Made by a program: the position numbers and the translations under genes. The notes beneath the pieces are model-generated. The model made no database searches. It was not told where the DNA came from and worked only from the letters and a program-made list of their open reading frames with translations. Of a stretch of 64,000 nucleotides of DNA, positions 17,989-28,166 are shown piece after piece (position 1 is the first letter of the stretch; every line of letters begins with the position of its first letter). Source of the stretch: Salinisphaera sp963835375 (GTDB taxonomy: Bacteria; Pseudomonadota; Gammaproteobacteria; Nevskiales; Salinisphaeraceae); assembly GCA_963835375.1 (NCBI GenBank), contig CAWIGB010000037.1, positions 169,732 through 233,731 of the forward strand, given 5' to 3'.

Positions 17989-18821
17989 TCAGCCGCCGTG
18001 GCGGCCGGGCAGAAAACGCGGCTTGAGAACGCTCTTCAGCTGATCGTAGGGAATCCTGAGCGTCGGCTGGCCGGCCGCATAGGGCGCGATGTCATAGGCC
18101 TGGTAGGTGACGGCCATGGCATCGGCCAGCGGTGCGGCATTGTCGCTGGGCGTGAACGGCCAGTTCGACATGTCCATCGACTGTTGTCTGGCCCAGCGCG
18201 CATGGGCGGCGTGCAGCTTCTGCTCGAAGGCGCGGTGCTGGCTGGGCCGCAGCATATCGTGGAGCGTGAGGATCTGTTTGCGGCCCGTATCGATCACCAG
18301 GTAGCGCGTCACCGGCATGCCATGTGCGCCGCCCAGGAACGTATAGGTATCGAGCCGCAGGATGATCAGGCCGTCGTGCTGCGAAAGCACCTGGGCGTCA
18401 CAAACCGCGCGCTGTAGGGCGCGATCTCCGGATTCTGCCGCTGCATCGCCTCGCTCTCGTGGAACAGCTGCTGTGCAAAGGCATGGAAATCCGCTGGCTT
18501 TTCCCGCGGGTGCTCACCGCCTTGAAGCTGGGCCATGCCGAGCAGGCGCTGGCGCAGGGCCTGAGTCAGCTCTGGCGCCGTATCGAAGCGCAGTGTATTG
18601 ATCTTCACCGTCGGGCAGTGATCCTCGCAGCCTTCAGGCACGAAGCGCTGCATGACGGTCTCCTCCTCCATCGGGGATCGGCCGGACGACGTCGCAGCGG
18701 CCCCGCGGCTGTCGCCGGGCGCACCGGTAACGTGATGGCGATGCACGAACAACCAGCCTGCCACCAGGGCAGCAGCGATCACCGGCACCAGGAGCCGGAA
18801 CCAGAACCGTCGATTCGACAT
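17989..18821 (-). CDS. DUF3298/RsiV-like exported protein, frameshifted
   Basis: From ATG 18821 the first frame encodes an N-terminal membrane anchor (FRLLVPVIAAALVAGWLF) and a region ending NPEIAPYSARFV. The second frame continues LSQHDGLIILRLDTYTFLGGAHG, the DUF3298 signature with its Y-x-x-x-GGAHG motif, to the stop at 17989. Adding one base near 18401 joins the halves as DAQVLSQHDG. Restored, it is about 277 residues and periplasmic-facing. RsiV-type proteins of this class bind lysozyme or have unknown roles. Both halves look undamaged. Confidence 0.7.
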
Positions 18822-19030
18822 GACGTGGACAATCCATGCTTCGACCAGCGCCCGGCTGTAGCACCCGAGCCCGGTATCTTCGCGGGCATGGCGAACGATT
18901 ACGGCCGAAGTACACGAAAGATCCACGTAATCAGTCTGTTGTGATACACGGGCTCCGTATTTCGCCGTATGCGCCGCAATAACGTGGCTCCTGTAGGGTC
19001 AATGCATGTTGCAACCAACGGAGACGCTCC

Positions 19031-20173
19031 ATGTGGCGCAAGTACGCGATTTTCGGCAGCGGTGAAGGCACCGCGCATGGCGGCCAGGGCTATTACCCCA
19101 GCGATATCCGCAGCGCCTACCGCATTCCGGAGGATCTCGACGGCAGCGGACAGTCGATCGGCATTCTGGAGTTCTCGAACGGCTTCAGCCTGCCGGACGC
19201 GCAGTCATTCTGGCGGATGCATGACATCGACCCGCCCGACGTGCAATTCATCTCCGTCGACGGCACCCGCAACGATCACGGCCAGAGCAGGGCCGATCAG
19301 GAAGCCTCGCTGGATCTGCAGTGGGCCGGCGCGCTCGCACCTGGCGCCGAACTGCTCGTCTACGAGGCCGCGGGCGGCCGCGACTACCAGAGTTTTTCCA
19401 TTGCGATGTCGAAGACCCTCCGCTATATCCTCGACGACACCGAACACGCGCCTTCGGTGCTGTCGATATCCTACGGCGACGCCGAGGCCAGCTTCGGTGA
19501 TGCCGTGATCAAGGAATGGAGCGATCTGATCGAGCAGCTCGACTCGGCCGGCGTGACCGTATGCGTGGCCTCGGGCGATCAGGGCGCCTACGGCCGGCAT
19601 ACGCGACCGAGACCCGGTGAAACCGCCGGCCGCAATGCCGATGCGCCGGCGAGCGTACCCACCTGCGTGGCCGTGGGCGGCACATCGCTGGCTGCCGATG
19701 GCAGCGAAACCGCCTGGAGCTACCAAGACCGTCGTAACGGCGGCGCGAGCGGCGGTGGTTTCAGCAACGTCTTCTCGCGCCCGGACTGCCAGAGTGATCT
19801 ACAGGGGCCGGCCGGCCGTGGCCTGCCGGATGTGGCCTTCAACGCCGATCCGGCCACCGGCTACCAGATCGTGTTTCAGCAGCAGAATACAGTGGTCGGC
19901 GGCACCTCAGTGGCCTGCCCGGTGTTCGCTGCCATTGTCGCCCTGGCCAATCAGGCACGGACCCGAGACGGGCACAAGCCGTTGAGCGGGCTGACGCGGC
20001 AGTTGTACACAGCGGCATCCAGCCTGCCGTTCAACGACATCACACAGGGCGACAACAGTTACGCCGGAGTCCAGGGGTTTCAGGCCGAGCCGGGCTGGGA
20101 CGCCTGCACCGGCTGGGGTTCACTCGACGCGCGCGGCTTCATCGAGGCACTGCGTGACAGATCGCCGGCGTAG
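19031..20173 (+). CDS. S53 sedolisin-type serine-carboxyl peptidase
   Basis: The 380-residue protein carries the sedolisin catalytic set: Glu91 and Asp95 (DQEASLDLQ), Asp183 (VASGDQGAYG) and Ser293 (GGTSVACP). The C-terminal calcium-site pattern (FNDITQGDN ... DACTGWGSLD) is also present. These enzymes cut proteins at acid pH. Unusually, there is neither a signal peptide nor the roughly 200-residue activation propeptide of secreted sedolisins; the chain starts almost at the catalytic domain. GGAG lies before ATG 19031. It may be cytosolic, or an N-terminal part may be lost. Confidence 0.9.
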   Translation: MWRKYAIFGSGEGTAHGGQGYYPSDIRSAYRIPEDLDGSGQSIGILEFSNGFSLPDAQSFWRMHDIDPPDVQFISVDGTRNDHGQSRADQEASLDLQWAGALAPGAELLVYEAAGGRDYQSFSIAMSKTLRYILDDTEHAPSVLSISYGDAEASFGDAVIKEWSDLIEQLDSAGVTVCVASGDQGAYGRHTRPRPGETAGRNADAPASVPTCVAVGGTSLAADGSETAWSYQDRRNGGASGGGFSNVFSRPDCQSDLQGPAGRGLPDVAFNADPATGYQIVFQQQNTVVGGTSVACPVFAAIVALANQARTRDGHKPLSGLTRQLYTAASSLPFNDITQGDNSYAGVQGFQAEPGWDACTGWGSLDARGFIEALRDRSPA

Positions 20174-20195
20174 CCCCTCGGGTTCCAGGCAAAAA

Positions 20196-20227
20196 AAAGC
20201 GGGCCGGGAAAAATCCCGGCCCGCTTT
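20196..20227. terminator. Bidirectional terminator
   Basis: A perfect stem of about 14 bp (AAAGCGGGCCGGGA paired with its complement) has a 4-base A loop, A tracts on one side and T on the other. It lies between the convergent peptidase and cold-shock genes and can stop transcription both ways. Confidence 0.92.
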
Positions 20228-20249
20228 CGTTCATTCGTGGTGTCGCTGT

Positions 20250-20456
20250 TTAGAGCGGGACCACGTTGTTGGCGCAGGGGCCTTTCTTGCCTTCGCCAAC
20301 TTCGAACTCGACGGCCTGGCCGTCGTTGAGCGTGGCGAAACCGCCGCCGCTCTGAATTTGGGAATGATGGACGAACAGATCGTTGCTGCCGTCTTCAGGA
20401 GCGATAAAGCCGAAGCCTTTTTCGGAGCTGAACCACTTCACTGTGCCTTTGGACAT
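20250..20456 (-). CDS. Cold-shock protein (CspA family)
   Basis: This 68-residue single cold-shock domain has both RNA-binding motifs, KGFGFI (RNP1) and LFVHHS (RNP2), plus the MSKGTVKWF start. It binds single-stranded RNA and DNA as an RNA chaperone. About 330 bases without a gene lie upstream, room for the long structured 5' leader typical of cold-induced csp genes, but I did not identify a cold-box. It is not possible to say which E. coli paralogue it equals. Confidence 0.95.
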   Translation of the reverse strand: MSKGTVKWFSSEKGFGFIAPEDGSNDLFVHHSQIQSGGGFATLNDGQAVEFEVGEGKKGPCANNVVPL

Positions 20457-20789
20457 AATTTACTCTTGGTATCTAACCGTTTTGATTAATGCAGTTGCCT
20501 GCGGGGTCCACCATACGCGGATGTCGGCTCGTGCACGAACGGTTTGTTGCACCACAGCCCGTGCGGCCGCCGGTTCTGGCGGGCGGGCGATAAGCGACCG
20601 CCTCGAGCCGCCGGACCCAGAACAAAAAAATAATCCATTACTTTCAGTAAATTACAGCGACAACAACATCGCCCCATCCGGCAAGACGCCGTGGCGTAGG
20701 CGTGCGCAGAAATCTACTGGCGATTTCTCGCATCGCGGGGCAAAACAGCCGACTGTTGCGCAAATTCCGCGCTCCGCGCCCCGGGCCGG
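20457..20789. other. Probable csp leader region and gap
   Basis: No protein gene is seen here. The half nearest the cold-shock gene is relatively AT-rich (TTTGATTAATGCAG, CAAAAAAATAATCCATT) and probably holds its promoter and 5' untranslated leader. The other part abuts the yaiI stop. Confidence 0.4.
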
Positions 20790-21242
20790 TCAGGATTTGC
20801 GAGCTTGCGCGAGCCAGCGATCCAGTGCATTGGCAAAGGCCTGGCGTTCGCGCGGCCCGAGCGGTGGCGTGCCACTGCCATGAATACCGCTGCCGCGCAG
20901 CGTATCCATGAAATCGCGCATCGTCTGCTTGGCCGCGATGTCGTCGGCCGAGAAGACGTCCCCGCGCGGGCTGAGCGCAGCGCCACCCCGTTCCAGCACG
21001 GCCGCCGCCAGGGCAATGTCCGACGTGACGACCAGATCTCCGGCCTCCAGACGCTGCGCGATCTCGTCGTCCGCCACATCGAAGCCCGAGGCCACCTGCA
21101 CGGCGCTGACCTGCGGCAGTCGCGGCACCTGCAGCGGGCGATTCGCGACCAGCGTCACGGCCATGCCCGTACGCTTTGCGGCGCGATACAGCGTCTGTTT
21201 CACCGCGATCGGACAAGCGTCCGCATCCACCCATATCTGCAC
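20790..21242 (-). CDS. yaiI: YaiI/YqxD family (DUF188) PIN-like protein
   Basis: The 150-residue product begins (GTG) QIWVDADACPIAVKQTLYRAA, the defining N-terminus of this UPF0178 family, and continues VASGFDVADDEIAQRLE and DLVVTSDIALAA, carrying the conserved aspartates of a PIN-like nuclease fold. Biochemical function is unproven. GTG 21242 is chosen because GGAGA lies six bases upstream and the conserved residues begin immediately; the open frame extends well upstream without family similarity. Confidence 0.9.
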   Translation of the reverse strand: MQIWVDADACPIAVKQTLYRAAKRTGMAVTLVANRPLQVPRLPQVSAVQVASGFDVADDEIAQRLEAGDLVVTSDIALAAAVLERGGAALSPRGDVFSADDIAAKQTMRDFMDTLRGSGIHGSGTPPLGPRERQAFANALDRWLAQARKS

Positions 21243-21462
21243 AACAATTCTCCAGCGGCAAAGCGGCACGTGAGAGCGATGCATCGATGGTTTCGCCCTC
21301 GGCCCGTCGGCGCATGATCCCATGGACACGTTGCCGGCGTGGCCCGGCACGCCAATACACGCACCGGCGAACGCTCCGGCAGTCATCTCGATGGCGGGCG
21401 AGGCCAGACAAGCGCGGGTGTTTTTCGGTATTTTCGTTCTGTTTCCCCCACTGGACGTTGTG

Positions 21463-22876
<1,414 letters not shown>

Positions 22877-22883
22877 GGCCGGG

Positions 22884-23840
22884 CTAGCGCCTCACCGGCC
22901 CGGCGCCGCGCAGCGCCGGGCCGTCTGACTTGCAGCGATCGGCCGCGGGCGATGCCGCCGGCGCGGCCTGTTTCTCTTCGCTGTAGACCATCAGGGTCGA
23001 GCCGACCAGCGCCAGCACAATGCCGATGGTGCTGTAGAGCGTGGGCAGGGTCGCGGCGAACAGCAGCGACAGCACGATCGTCAGCACCGGCGCCAACGCA
23101 TTGGTACAAGGCGCGACGATCACGGCCTTGCCACGCGACAGCGCCATCACCAGGAACAACGCGCCCACGGCGTTCAGCACCTGGGTGACGGCGGTCAGCG
23201 CCGGCGCCTGCCAGGGATAGCCGGTGGCCGGGGCCGTCATCATCCAGAATGCGAACGGGATCATCAGCAGGCCGCTGATGGTCATCCAGCCGAAGGTGGT
23301 GCCGTCGTTCACGCCGGCCAGCGCGGCCCGTTTCATCAGAAATGCCTGCACGCCCCAGCACAGGCAGATGAAGATCGACAGCCATACCCAGCTGCCGTAG
23401 TCGGCGCCGGTCGCCGCCCGGCTCGGCAGCGAGAACATCACGATCGCGATCAGTGCGGCCAGCACGCCGATGATGCCCACGCCGACGATCTTCTCGCGCA
23501 GGATCACGAACGCCATGATCACGGTCACCGCCGGCGAGATCGAGATGATCGGAAAGATCAGATAGGCCGGGCCGATCGCCAGCGCCTTGAACAGCACCAG
23601 CTGGCCGCCTGCGCCGGTCAACCCGATCGCCAGGCCATAGGCCGCGCCCGTGAGCGTCGGCTGGAAGCGCTCGCGGCGCAGCACGAAGAACGCAGGAATC
23701 AGCATGGTGATGGCCCAGATGATATAGACCATCTGGTCGGGGTAGCCGTAGCGCTCGGTCGGCATGCCCGACAACGCGCCCCAGACGCCCCAGAACAGGA
23801 CCAGCAGGCCCGTATAGACAATCCAGCTTCGATCTTGCAT
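22884..23840 (-). CDS. DMT-superfamily permease of the amino-sugar cluster
   Basis: The 318-residue protein has about ten hydrophobic helices in two EamA-like repeats (VLFWGVWGALSG near the start, NAVGALFLVMALSRGKA in the second half). It is the last gene of the agaR-agaZ-agaS-kinase run, 34 bases after the kinase, with GGGGGAGAAG before ATG 23840. From this position I infer that it takes up an amino sugar (galactosamine, glucosamine or an N-acetyl form). Some DMT members, such as GlcU and RhaT, do carry sugars. No direct motif proves substrate. Its stop is 7 bases from the convergent gnd stop. Confidence 0.82.
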   Translation of the reverse strand: MQDRSWIVYTGLLVLFWGVWGALSGMPTERYGYPDQMVYIIWAITMLIPAFFVLRRERFQPTLTGAAYGLAIGLTGAGGQLVLFKALAIGPAYLIFPIISISPAVTVIMAFVILREKIVGVGIIGVLAALIAIVMFSLPSRAATGADYGSWVWLSIFICLCWGVQAFLMKRAALAGVNDGTTFGWMTISGLLMIPFAFWMMTAPATGYPWQAPALTAVTQVLNAVGALFLVMALSRGKAVIVAPCTNALAPVLTIVLSLLFAATLPTLYSTIGIVLALVGSTLMVYSEEKQAAPAASPAADRCKSDGPALRGAGPVRR

Positions 23841-23874
23841 CTCTTCTCCCCCTTGGGGTGTGATTCTCGCGGCC

Positions 23875-24819
23875 TCAGACGACCGTCTCGATGGCATGGC
23901 CGGCCAGGCGCGCGGCATACAGCGCGCCGCCCACGACCGGTGGGTGAAGCGGTTCGCGCAGATCGAAGGCGCGCAGGCTGCGCGCGATCCGCGTGGTGAA
24001 GCGCTCGGTGAAGGCCGGCGCACGGAACAGCCCGCCGGAATAGGACACGGGCACCGTGGCCTCGGCCGCGAAGGCCAGGCGACGGGCGGTGGTTTCGACC
24101 AGTTCGACCAGTTCGTCGGCCGCGGTATCGGCGATGCGCATCGCGGCGGTATCGCCGGCCCCGGCGGCGTCCAGCACCAGCGGTGCGAGGGCAGCGACCT
24201 TGCAGCGATCGGCTTCCCAGCGGTTGAGCACCACATCGACCACATCGAGATCGTCGGCCAGCTCGAGCTGGCTTTTCAGCCGGTCGTAAAGCGGGCCGCG
24301 CTCGGCACGGCCGTCGCTCATGCGCGAGAACGCATTCAGCCCGGCGATGCCGATCCAGTGCGCCGAACCCTCGTCGCCGAACAGCTCGCCCCAGCCGCCG
24401 CAGCGCACGCCGCGGCCGGCGTTCTCGCCGTAGGTCATCGAGCCGGTGCCGGCGATCACGTTGATGCCGTCAATCGCACCCAGCGAACCGGCCCAGCCGC
24501 AGACCATGTCGTTGTCCACGTGGTAGCGATCGTGGCCCAGCGCTTTGCCCGGCATGGCCCGCAGCCGCGGCAGCGCGCTGGAGACCTCGCCGAAGGCCGG
24601 CAGCCCGAAGAAGGCATGCTCGATCGCGGCCGGCTCGATGTCGGCTTCGCGACAGACCGTGGCCACCCCTTCGGCCAGCGCCTGCTCGGCGGCATCCAGC
24701 CCTACCGAGATGAAATAGCAGCTGGCCTGTTCGGATCGGGCGACGATGCGCCCGTTTCGATCCATCAGGCAGAAGGCCGTTTTCGTCCCGCCGCCGTCGA
24801 CACCCAGAAACATGTGCAT
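23875..24819 (-). CDS. BadF/BcrA-type N-acetylhexosamine kinase
   Basis: The 314-residue product has the actin-like ATPase layout of N-acetylglucosamine/N-acetylgalactosamine kinases: phosphate-1 loop GVDGGGTKTAFCL at residues 6-18, VIAGTGSMTYG as phosphate-2, the WGELFGDEGSAHWIG signature and a C-terminal SGGLFRAPAF adenosine motif. It should phosphorylate an amino sugar at C6 with ATP. Between agaS and the permease it most likely corresponds to AgaK (GalNAc kinase) described in Shewanella, though GlcNAc or free galactosamine remain possible. ATG 24819 opens MHMFLGVDGG. Confidence 0.85.
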   Translation of the reverse strand: MHMFLGVDGGGTKTAFCLMDRNGRIVARSEQASCYFISVGLDAAEQALAEGVATVCREADIEPAAIEHAFFGLPAFGEVSSALPRLRAMPGKALGHDRYHVDNDMVCGWAGSLGAIDGINVIAGTGSMTYGENAGRGVRCGGWGELFGDEGSAHWIGIAGLNAFSRMSDGRAERGPLYDRLKSQLELADDLDVVDVVLNRWEADRCKVAALAPLVLDAAGAGDTAAMRIADTAADELVELVETTARRLAFAAEATVPVSYSGGLFRAPAFTERFTTRIARSLRAFDLREPLHPPVVGGALYAARLAGHAIETVV

Positions 24820-24854
24820 ACTCCCGGCGCCGACGATCGCGGCGCCCTGGTTGT

Positions 24855-26021
24855 TCAGTCGAGCGCGTGAACAGTCACGCCCTTGACCACCCGGTTCACC
24901 TCGCCCGACGGGAAGGGGTTGTCCGGCGTGCGCCCGGTGGCCACCGATGCATGCAGCGCCAGCAGCTGGGCATGCACGAGATAGGGATAGACCAGCGCGG
25001 CTTCGTCGGCCGGGCCCTGGCAGCGCCATGCGCTGGCGCCCGCGGTATCGCCGCTGTCCGGCGGGGCGATCGCGATCACGCGCTCGGCGCCGAGCTGGCC
25101 GGTGACCTCTTTCAGCAGATCGGCGTCGTAGCGCGCGGCATGGGTGTCGCCGGCGACATAGACCAGCACCAGCGTGCTGTCGTCGAGCAGCGATTTCGGC
25201 CCGTGCCGGAAACCGAGCGCGGTGTCGTGATACGACAGCATCCGCCCGCCGGTCAGCTCCAGGATCTTGAGCGCGGATTCCTCGGCCAGCCCACGAAAGG
25301 CGCCGCTGCCGAGATAGACGATGCGCTCATAACCGCGCCCGGCGACCTCGCGGATCGCCTCGTTGCGCTCGGCCAGCACCGCGTGCACGGCTGACGCGAT
25401 GGCCGCGGCCCGGTCCTCGGCCACATGTGCCGGGCAGAAGGCGCCGGTCGCGGCCAGCATCATGGCCGTGATGCTCGACGTCATCGCGAAGCCTTCGTCG
25501 TCGGTGGCCTTCGGCATGGTCAGCACCAGGGAACGCTCGGCACCGTGATGATCGCGATACAGCTGGCCTTCCGGATTGCAGGTGATCACCAGATGCCGGG
25601 CCTCGGGGGCGAGCTGCTCCACGCGTTGGCAGGCGGCCACGCTTTCCGGGCTGTTGCCCGAACGCGCAAAGGACACCAGCAGCACCGGGCGGCCGTCGGC
25701 GAGGATTTCGCGCGGCCGGGCCACGATATCGGTGGTCGCGATCGCCTCCACCGGGCGGCCCAGTTCGGCGGCGATCGTCGGCGCGATGATGTCGCCGGCA
25801 AACGCCGACGTGCCGGCGCCGGCCAGGATGATGCGGGTGTTCGGATCGGCCACCAGCGGCTCGAGGAACGCCGCCAGTTCGTCGCGGCGCTCCCGTACGA
25901 TGGCGGCCGCCTCGACCAGTGTCGCCGGCTGCTGGGCGATCTCGCGGGCGGTCGCACCGCCGCCGAGCGCGTCGGCATCGGCCAGAATCGTGGGGATATT
26001 GTCAGACATGGCTTGGCTCAT
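24855..26021 (-). CDS. agaS: AgaS-like galactosamine-6-phosphate deaminase/isomerase
   Basis: The 388-residue protein carries two SIS domains: IILAGAGTSAFAGDIIAP with LVSFARSGNSPESVAA in the first and RIVYLGSGAFRGLAEESALKI in the second. It also has the LSYHDTALGFRHGPKSLL stretch typical of AgaS. AgaS deaminates and isomerises galactosamine 6-phosphate to tagatose 6-phosphate plus ammonia. It is 11 bases after agaZ, so the genes form an operon. The frame starts at ATG 26021; a second ATG four codons later is possible. Confidence 0.9.
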   Translation of the reverse strand: MSQAMSDNIPTILADADALGGGATAREIAQQPATLVEAAAIVRERRDELAAFLEPLVADPNTRIILAGAGTSAFAGDIIAPTIAAELGRPVEAIATTDIVARPREILADGRPVLLVSFARSGNSPESVAACQRVEQLAPEARHLVITCNPEGQLYRDHHGAERSLVLTMPKATDDEGFAMTSSITAMMLAATGAFCPAHVAEDRAAAIASAVHAVLAERNEAIREVAGRGYERIVYLGSGAFRGLAEESALKILELTGGRMLSYHDTALGFRHGPKSLLDDSTLVLVYVAGDTHAARYDADLLKEVTGQLGAERVIAIAPPDSGDTAGASAWRCQGPADEAALVYPYLVHAQLLALHASVATGRTPDNPFPSGEVNRVVKGVTVHALD

Positions 26022-26032
26022 GTTGGAAAGCC

Positions 26033-27316
26033 TCAGACGTTCGCCGTGCAGGCGAAGCGGTAATCACGGAGGGTGTCGGCGACCCGGTCGATGACCAGAT
26101 CGCGGGGTGCGGGGGCGAGCTCGCCGCGGCGTACGCGCCGGAACTGATCCGGCAGGAAACGGCTCAGCAGCGGCAGCGGCATGTCGAGCTCGTCGAGATT
26201 GGCCAGCAGCCGCTGGACGGCGGCCTCCACCTCGGGATCCGGCCAGTAGTAGCGAATCCGATCCGACAGGCTGAAGCGGCGGGCGAAGCGTTGCTCGGCT
26301 GCGCTGCCTTCGTAGTATTTCTGCCAGTAGACCGGGTTTTCGAGCATGCGGCGCTTGACCGTCTCGGCCAGCCGCGAACGTTCGCCGTCCTCGACCAGCA
26401 GCCGCTCGATGTCCTCCAGCGCGAACAGCGCCTCGCGCAGCGCGAAGGTGAGCCCGGGGCCGACCTTGAGGATCGCGAAGTGATCGCGCACCAGGGCGGC
26501 CAGCGCCTCCGGCGTCTGGTAATCGGTGGAATGCGCTTCGAACACCAGCGGCTGATCGTTGACCACGTCCGACAGCGCGCTGGCACGCGCCGGCTCGTAA
26601 TCCACCACCTGCAGATGATCGAACTCCACGCCCGGCTGGACCACCAGCCCGACCACGCGCTCGAACGCTGCGCCCACGCCGGCGGCGTCGAACGCCTGGC
26701 GGTGTGCTTCGATGGTCGCGCGGGCCGCCGCCGGATCGGTGGGCACCACGCCCTCGTCCAGCGATTCCTGGGCGCCGCCCGGCACCGGCACCTCGGTGCC
26801 GACGATATAGCACGCAGATCGGCGGTATCGCCGCCGGCCGTCTTCTCGGCCACCGCCGCGAGTCGTGCAGCACGCGCGGCCACGATGGCATCGGTTAACG
26901 GACGGCTCGTCGTCGGCACAGGGCATCGAGCAATCCAGATGGATCTTGCGAAAACCCGCCGCGACATACGCCTCGATCAGTACCTCGGCTTGGGCCATCG
27001 CTTGCTCGGCCGGTTCGCCCTGCCAGCGGTTCGGCCCCAGATGATCGCCGCCGAGCACGATACGATCGCGCGCCAGCCCGACCCGATCGGCGATGTCGCC
27101 GACGAAATCGCGGAAATCGGCCGGCGTCATGCCGGTATAACCGCCGGTCTGGTCGACCTGGTTCGAGGTCGCCTCGATCAGCACGCCGGCCTCGCCCTCG
27201 GCGAGGCACAGCCGCATCGCGGCCTCGATCACCAACGGATGCGCCGAACAGACCGACGTCACGCCCGCCGGCTCACCGGCCTTGTGCCGGGCGATCGTCT
27301 CGGAAATCCATGTCAT
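26033..27316 (-). CDS. agaZ: Tagatose-bisphosphate aldolase accessory subunit (GatZ/KbaZ/AgaZ), two compensating frameshifts
   Basis: The frame from ATG 27316 encodes SVCSAHPLVIEAAMRLCL, EATSNQVDQTGGYTGM and ILVLGGDHLGPNRW-like blocks of the GatZ/KbaZ family. Near 26910 the sense moves to another frame (PLTDAIVAARAARLAAVAEK) and returns near 26825 to YIVGTEVPVPGGAQE, running on to the stop at 26033. One extra base and one missing base about 85 bases apart explain this. Repaired length is about 427 residues, normal. The family either stabilises the tagatose-1,6-bisphosphate aldolase or is annotated as a tagatose 6-phosphate kinase. No catalytic aldolase gene (agaY/kbaY) is adjacent. Confidence 0.85.
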   Translation of the reverse strand: MTWISETIARHKAGEPAGVTSVCSAHPLVIEAAMRLCLAEGEAGVLIEATSNQVDQTGGYTGMTPADFRDFVGDIADRVGLARDRIVLGGDHLGPNRWQGEPAEQAMAQAEVLIEAYVAAGFRKIHLDCSMPCADDEPSVNRCHRGRACCTTRGGGREDGRRRYRRSACYIVGTEVPVPGGAQESLDEGVVPTDPAAARATIEAHRQAFDAAGVGAAFERVVGLVVQPGVEFDHLQVVDYEPARASALSDVVNDQPLVFEAHSTDYQTPEALAALVRDHFAILKVGPGLTFALREALFALEDIERLLVEDGERSRLAETVKRRMLENPVYWQKYYEGSAAEQRFARRFSLSDRIRYYWPDPEVEAAVQRLLANLDELDMPLPLLSRFLPDQFRRVRRGELAPAPRDLVIDRVADTLRDYRFACTANV

Positions 27317-27350
27317 ACGACTACCTTGGGTAAGAGATTGAATTCGGTGT

Positions 27351-28112
27351 TCAGACCGCGCGCCACGCCACACCTCGGGCATCGAGTGCCGCGCCGACGG
27401 CTTCGGGAATGCCGGTATCGGTGATCAGCTGGTCCAGCTGATCCACCGACGCCACGAGATTCAGCGCGCGGCGACCGAACTTGCTGGAATCGGCCACCGC
27501 GACCACCTCGCCGGCCGCCGCGATGATGGCGCGGTTCAGCCGGGCCTCGCTCTCGTGGTCGGTGGTCAGCCCGGCCTCGACGTCGAATGCATCCACGCCG
27601 AGAAACAGCCGGTCGACCCGATGCAGCGACAGACTCTCCTCGGCCTCGCGACCGGAAAACGAAAGCGCAGACTTTCGAATCGGCCCACCGAGCATCACGA
27701 TCTCCACGCCCGGCGCATGCGACAGCTCCATCGCGATATCCAGCCCGTTGGTGACCACCACCAGCGACTCGCGATCCTTGAGCCGACGAGCGATCTCCAG
27801 CGTCGTCGTGCCCGCATCGAGCACGATCGAGTCGCCAGGCTCCACCATCGCGGCCGCGGCCGCGCCGATGCGGGCCTTGGCCTCGCCGTTCGTACGCCGG
27901 CGCTCGGCAAAGGCCAGCTCGGCCTCGGCCGACTTGCTCAGCCGGACCGCGCCGCGTAGCCGGACCACCAGGCCGGTGGCCTCGAGGCTCGACAGATCCG
28001 TACGGACCGTGACGGCCGAAACGCCGAACAGTTCGGCCAGTACCTCCACCCGCGCCGTCTCGTGCTGCCAGAGATAAGAGAGGATCGCGTCGCGTCGTTG
28101 TGCTCCGTTCAT
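27351..28112 (-). CDS. agaR: DeoR/GlpR-family repressor of the amino-sugar operon
   Basis: The 253-residue protein has a DeoR helix-turn-helix at its N-terminus (RVEVLAELFGVSAVTVRTDLSSLE, read in two halves) and a C-terminal sugar-phosphate sensor domain with IVLDAGTTTLEIARRL and SSKFGRRAL. Such regulators release DNA when a sugar phosphate binds. It is the first gene of the operon, 34 bases before agaZ. Repeated TTTCGAAATG/TTTCGTAAAG-type elements precede it, so autoregulation together with the downstream genes is likely. Confidence 0.88.
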   Translation of the reverse strand: MNGAQRRDAILSYLWQHETARVEVLAELFGVSAVTVRTDLSSLEATGLVVRLRGAVRLSKSAEAELAFAERRRTNGEAKARIGAAAAAMVEPGDSIVLDAGTTTLEIARRLKDRESLVVVTNGLDIAMELSHAPGVEIVMLGGPIRKSALSFSGREAEESLSLHRVDRLFLGVDAFDVEAGLTTDHESEARLNRAIIAAAGEVVAVADSSKFGRRALNLVASVDQLDQLITDTGIPEAVGAALDARGVAWRAV

Positions 28113-28166
28113 TTCGAAACCTTTTCATTTCGATTTGGAATTTATCGTAAGTTTTTACTTTCGTAA
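28110..28166. promoter_or_regulatory. Repeated operator-like elements upstream of agaR
   Basis: An unusually AT-rich stretch begins at the agaR start codon. It carries CATTTCGAAA and CATTTCGATT 16 bases apart, then TTTATCGTAAG, then CTTTCGTAAAG, a short palindrome. Tandem T-rich TTTCGTTT-like boxes are characteristic of DeoR-family sites, including those described for AgaR in E. coli. The similarity is by eye. Confidence 0.6.
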
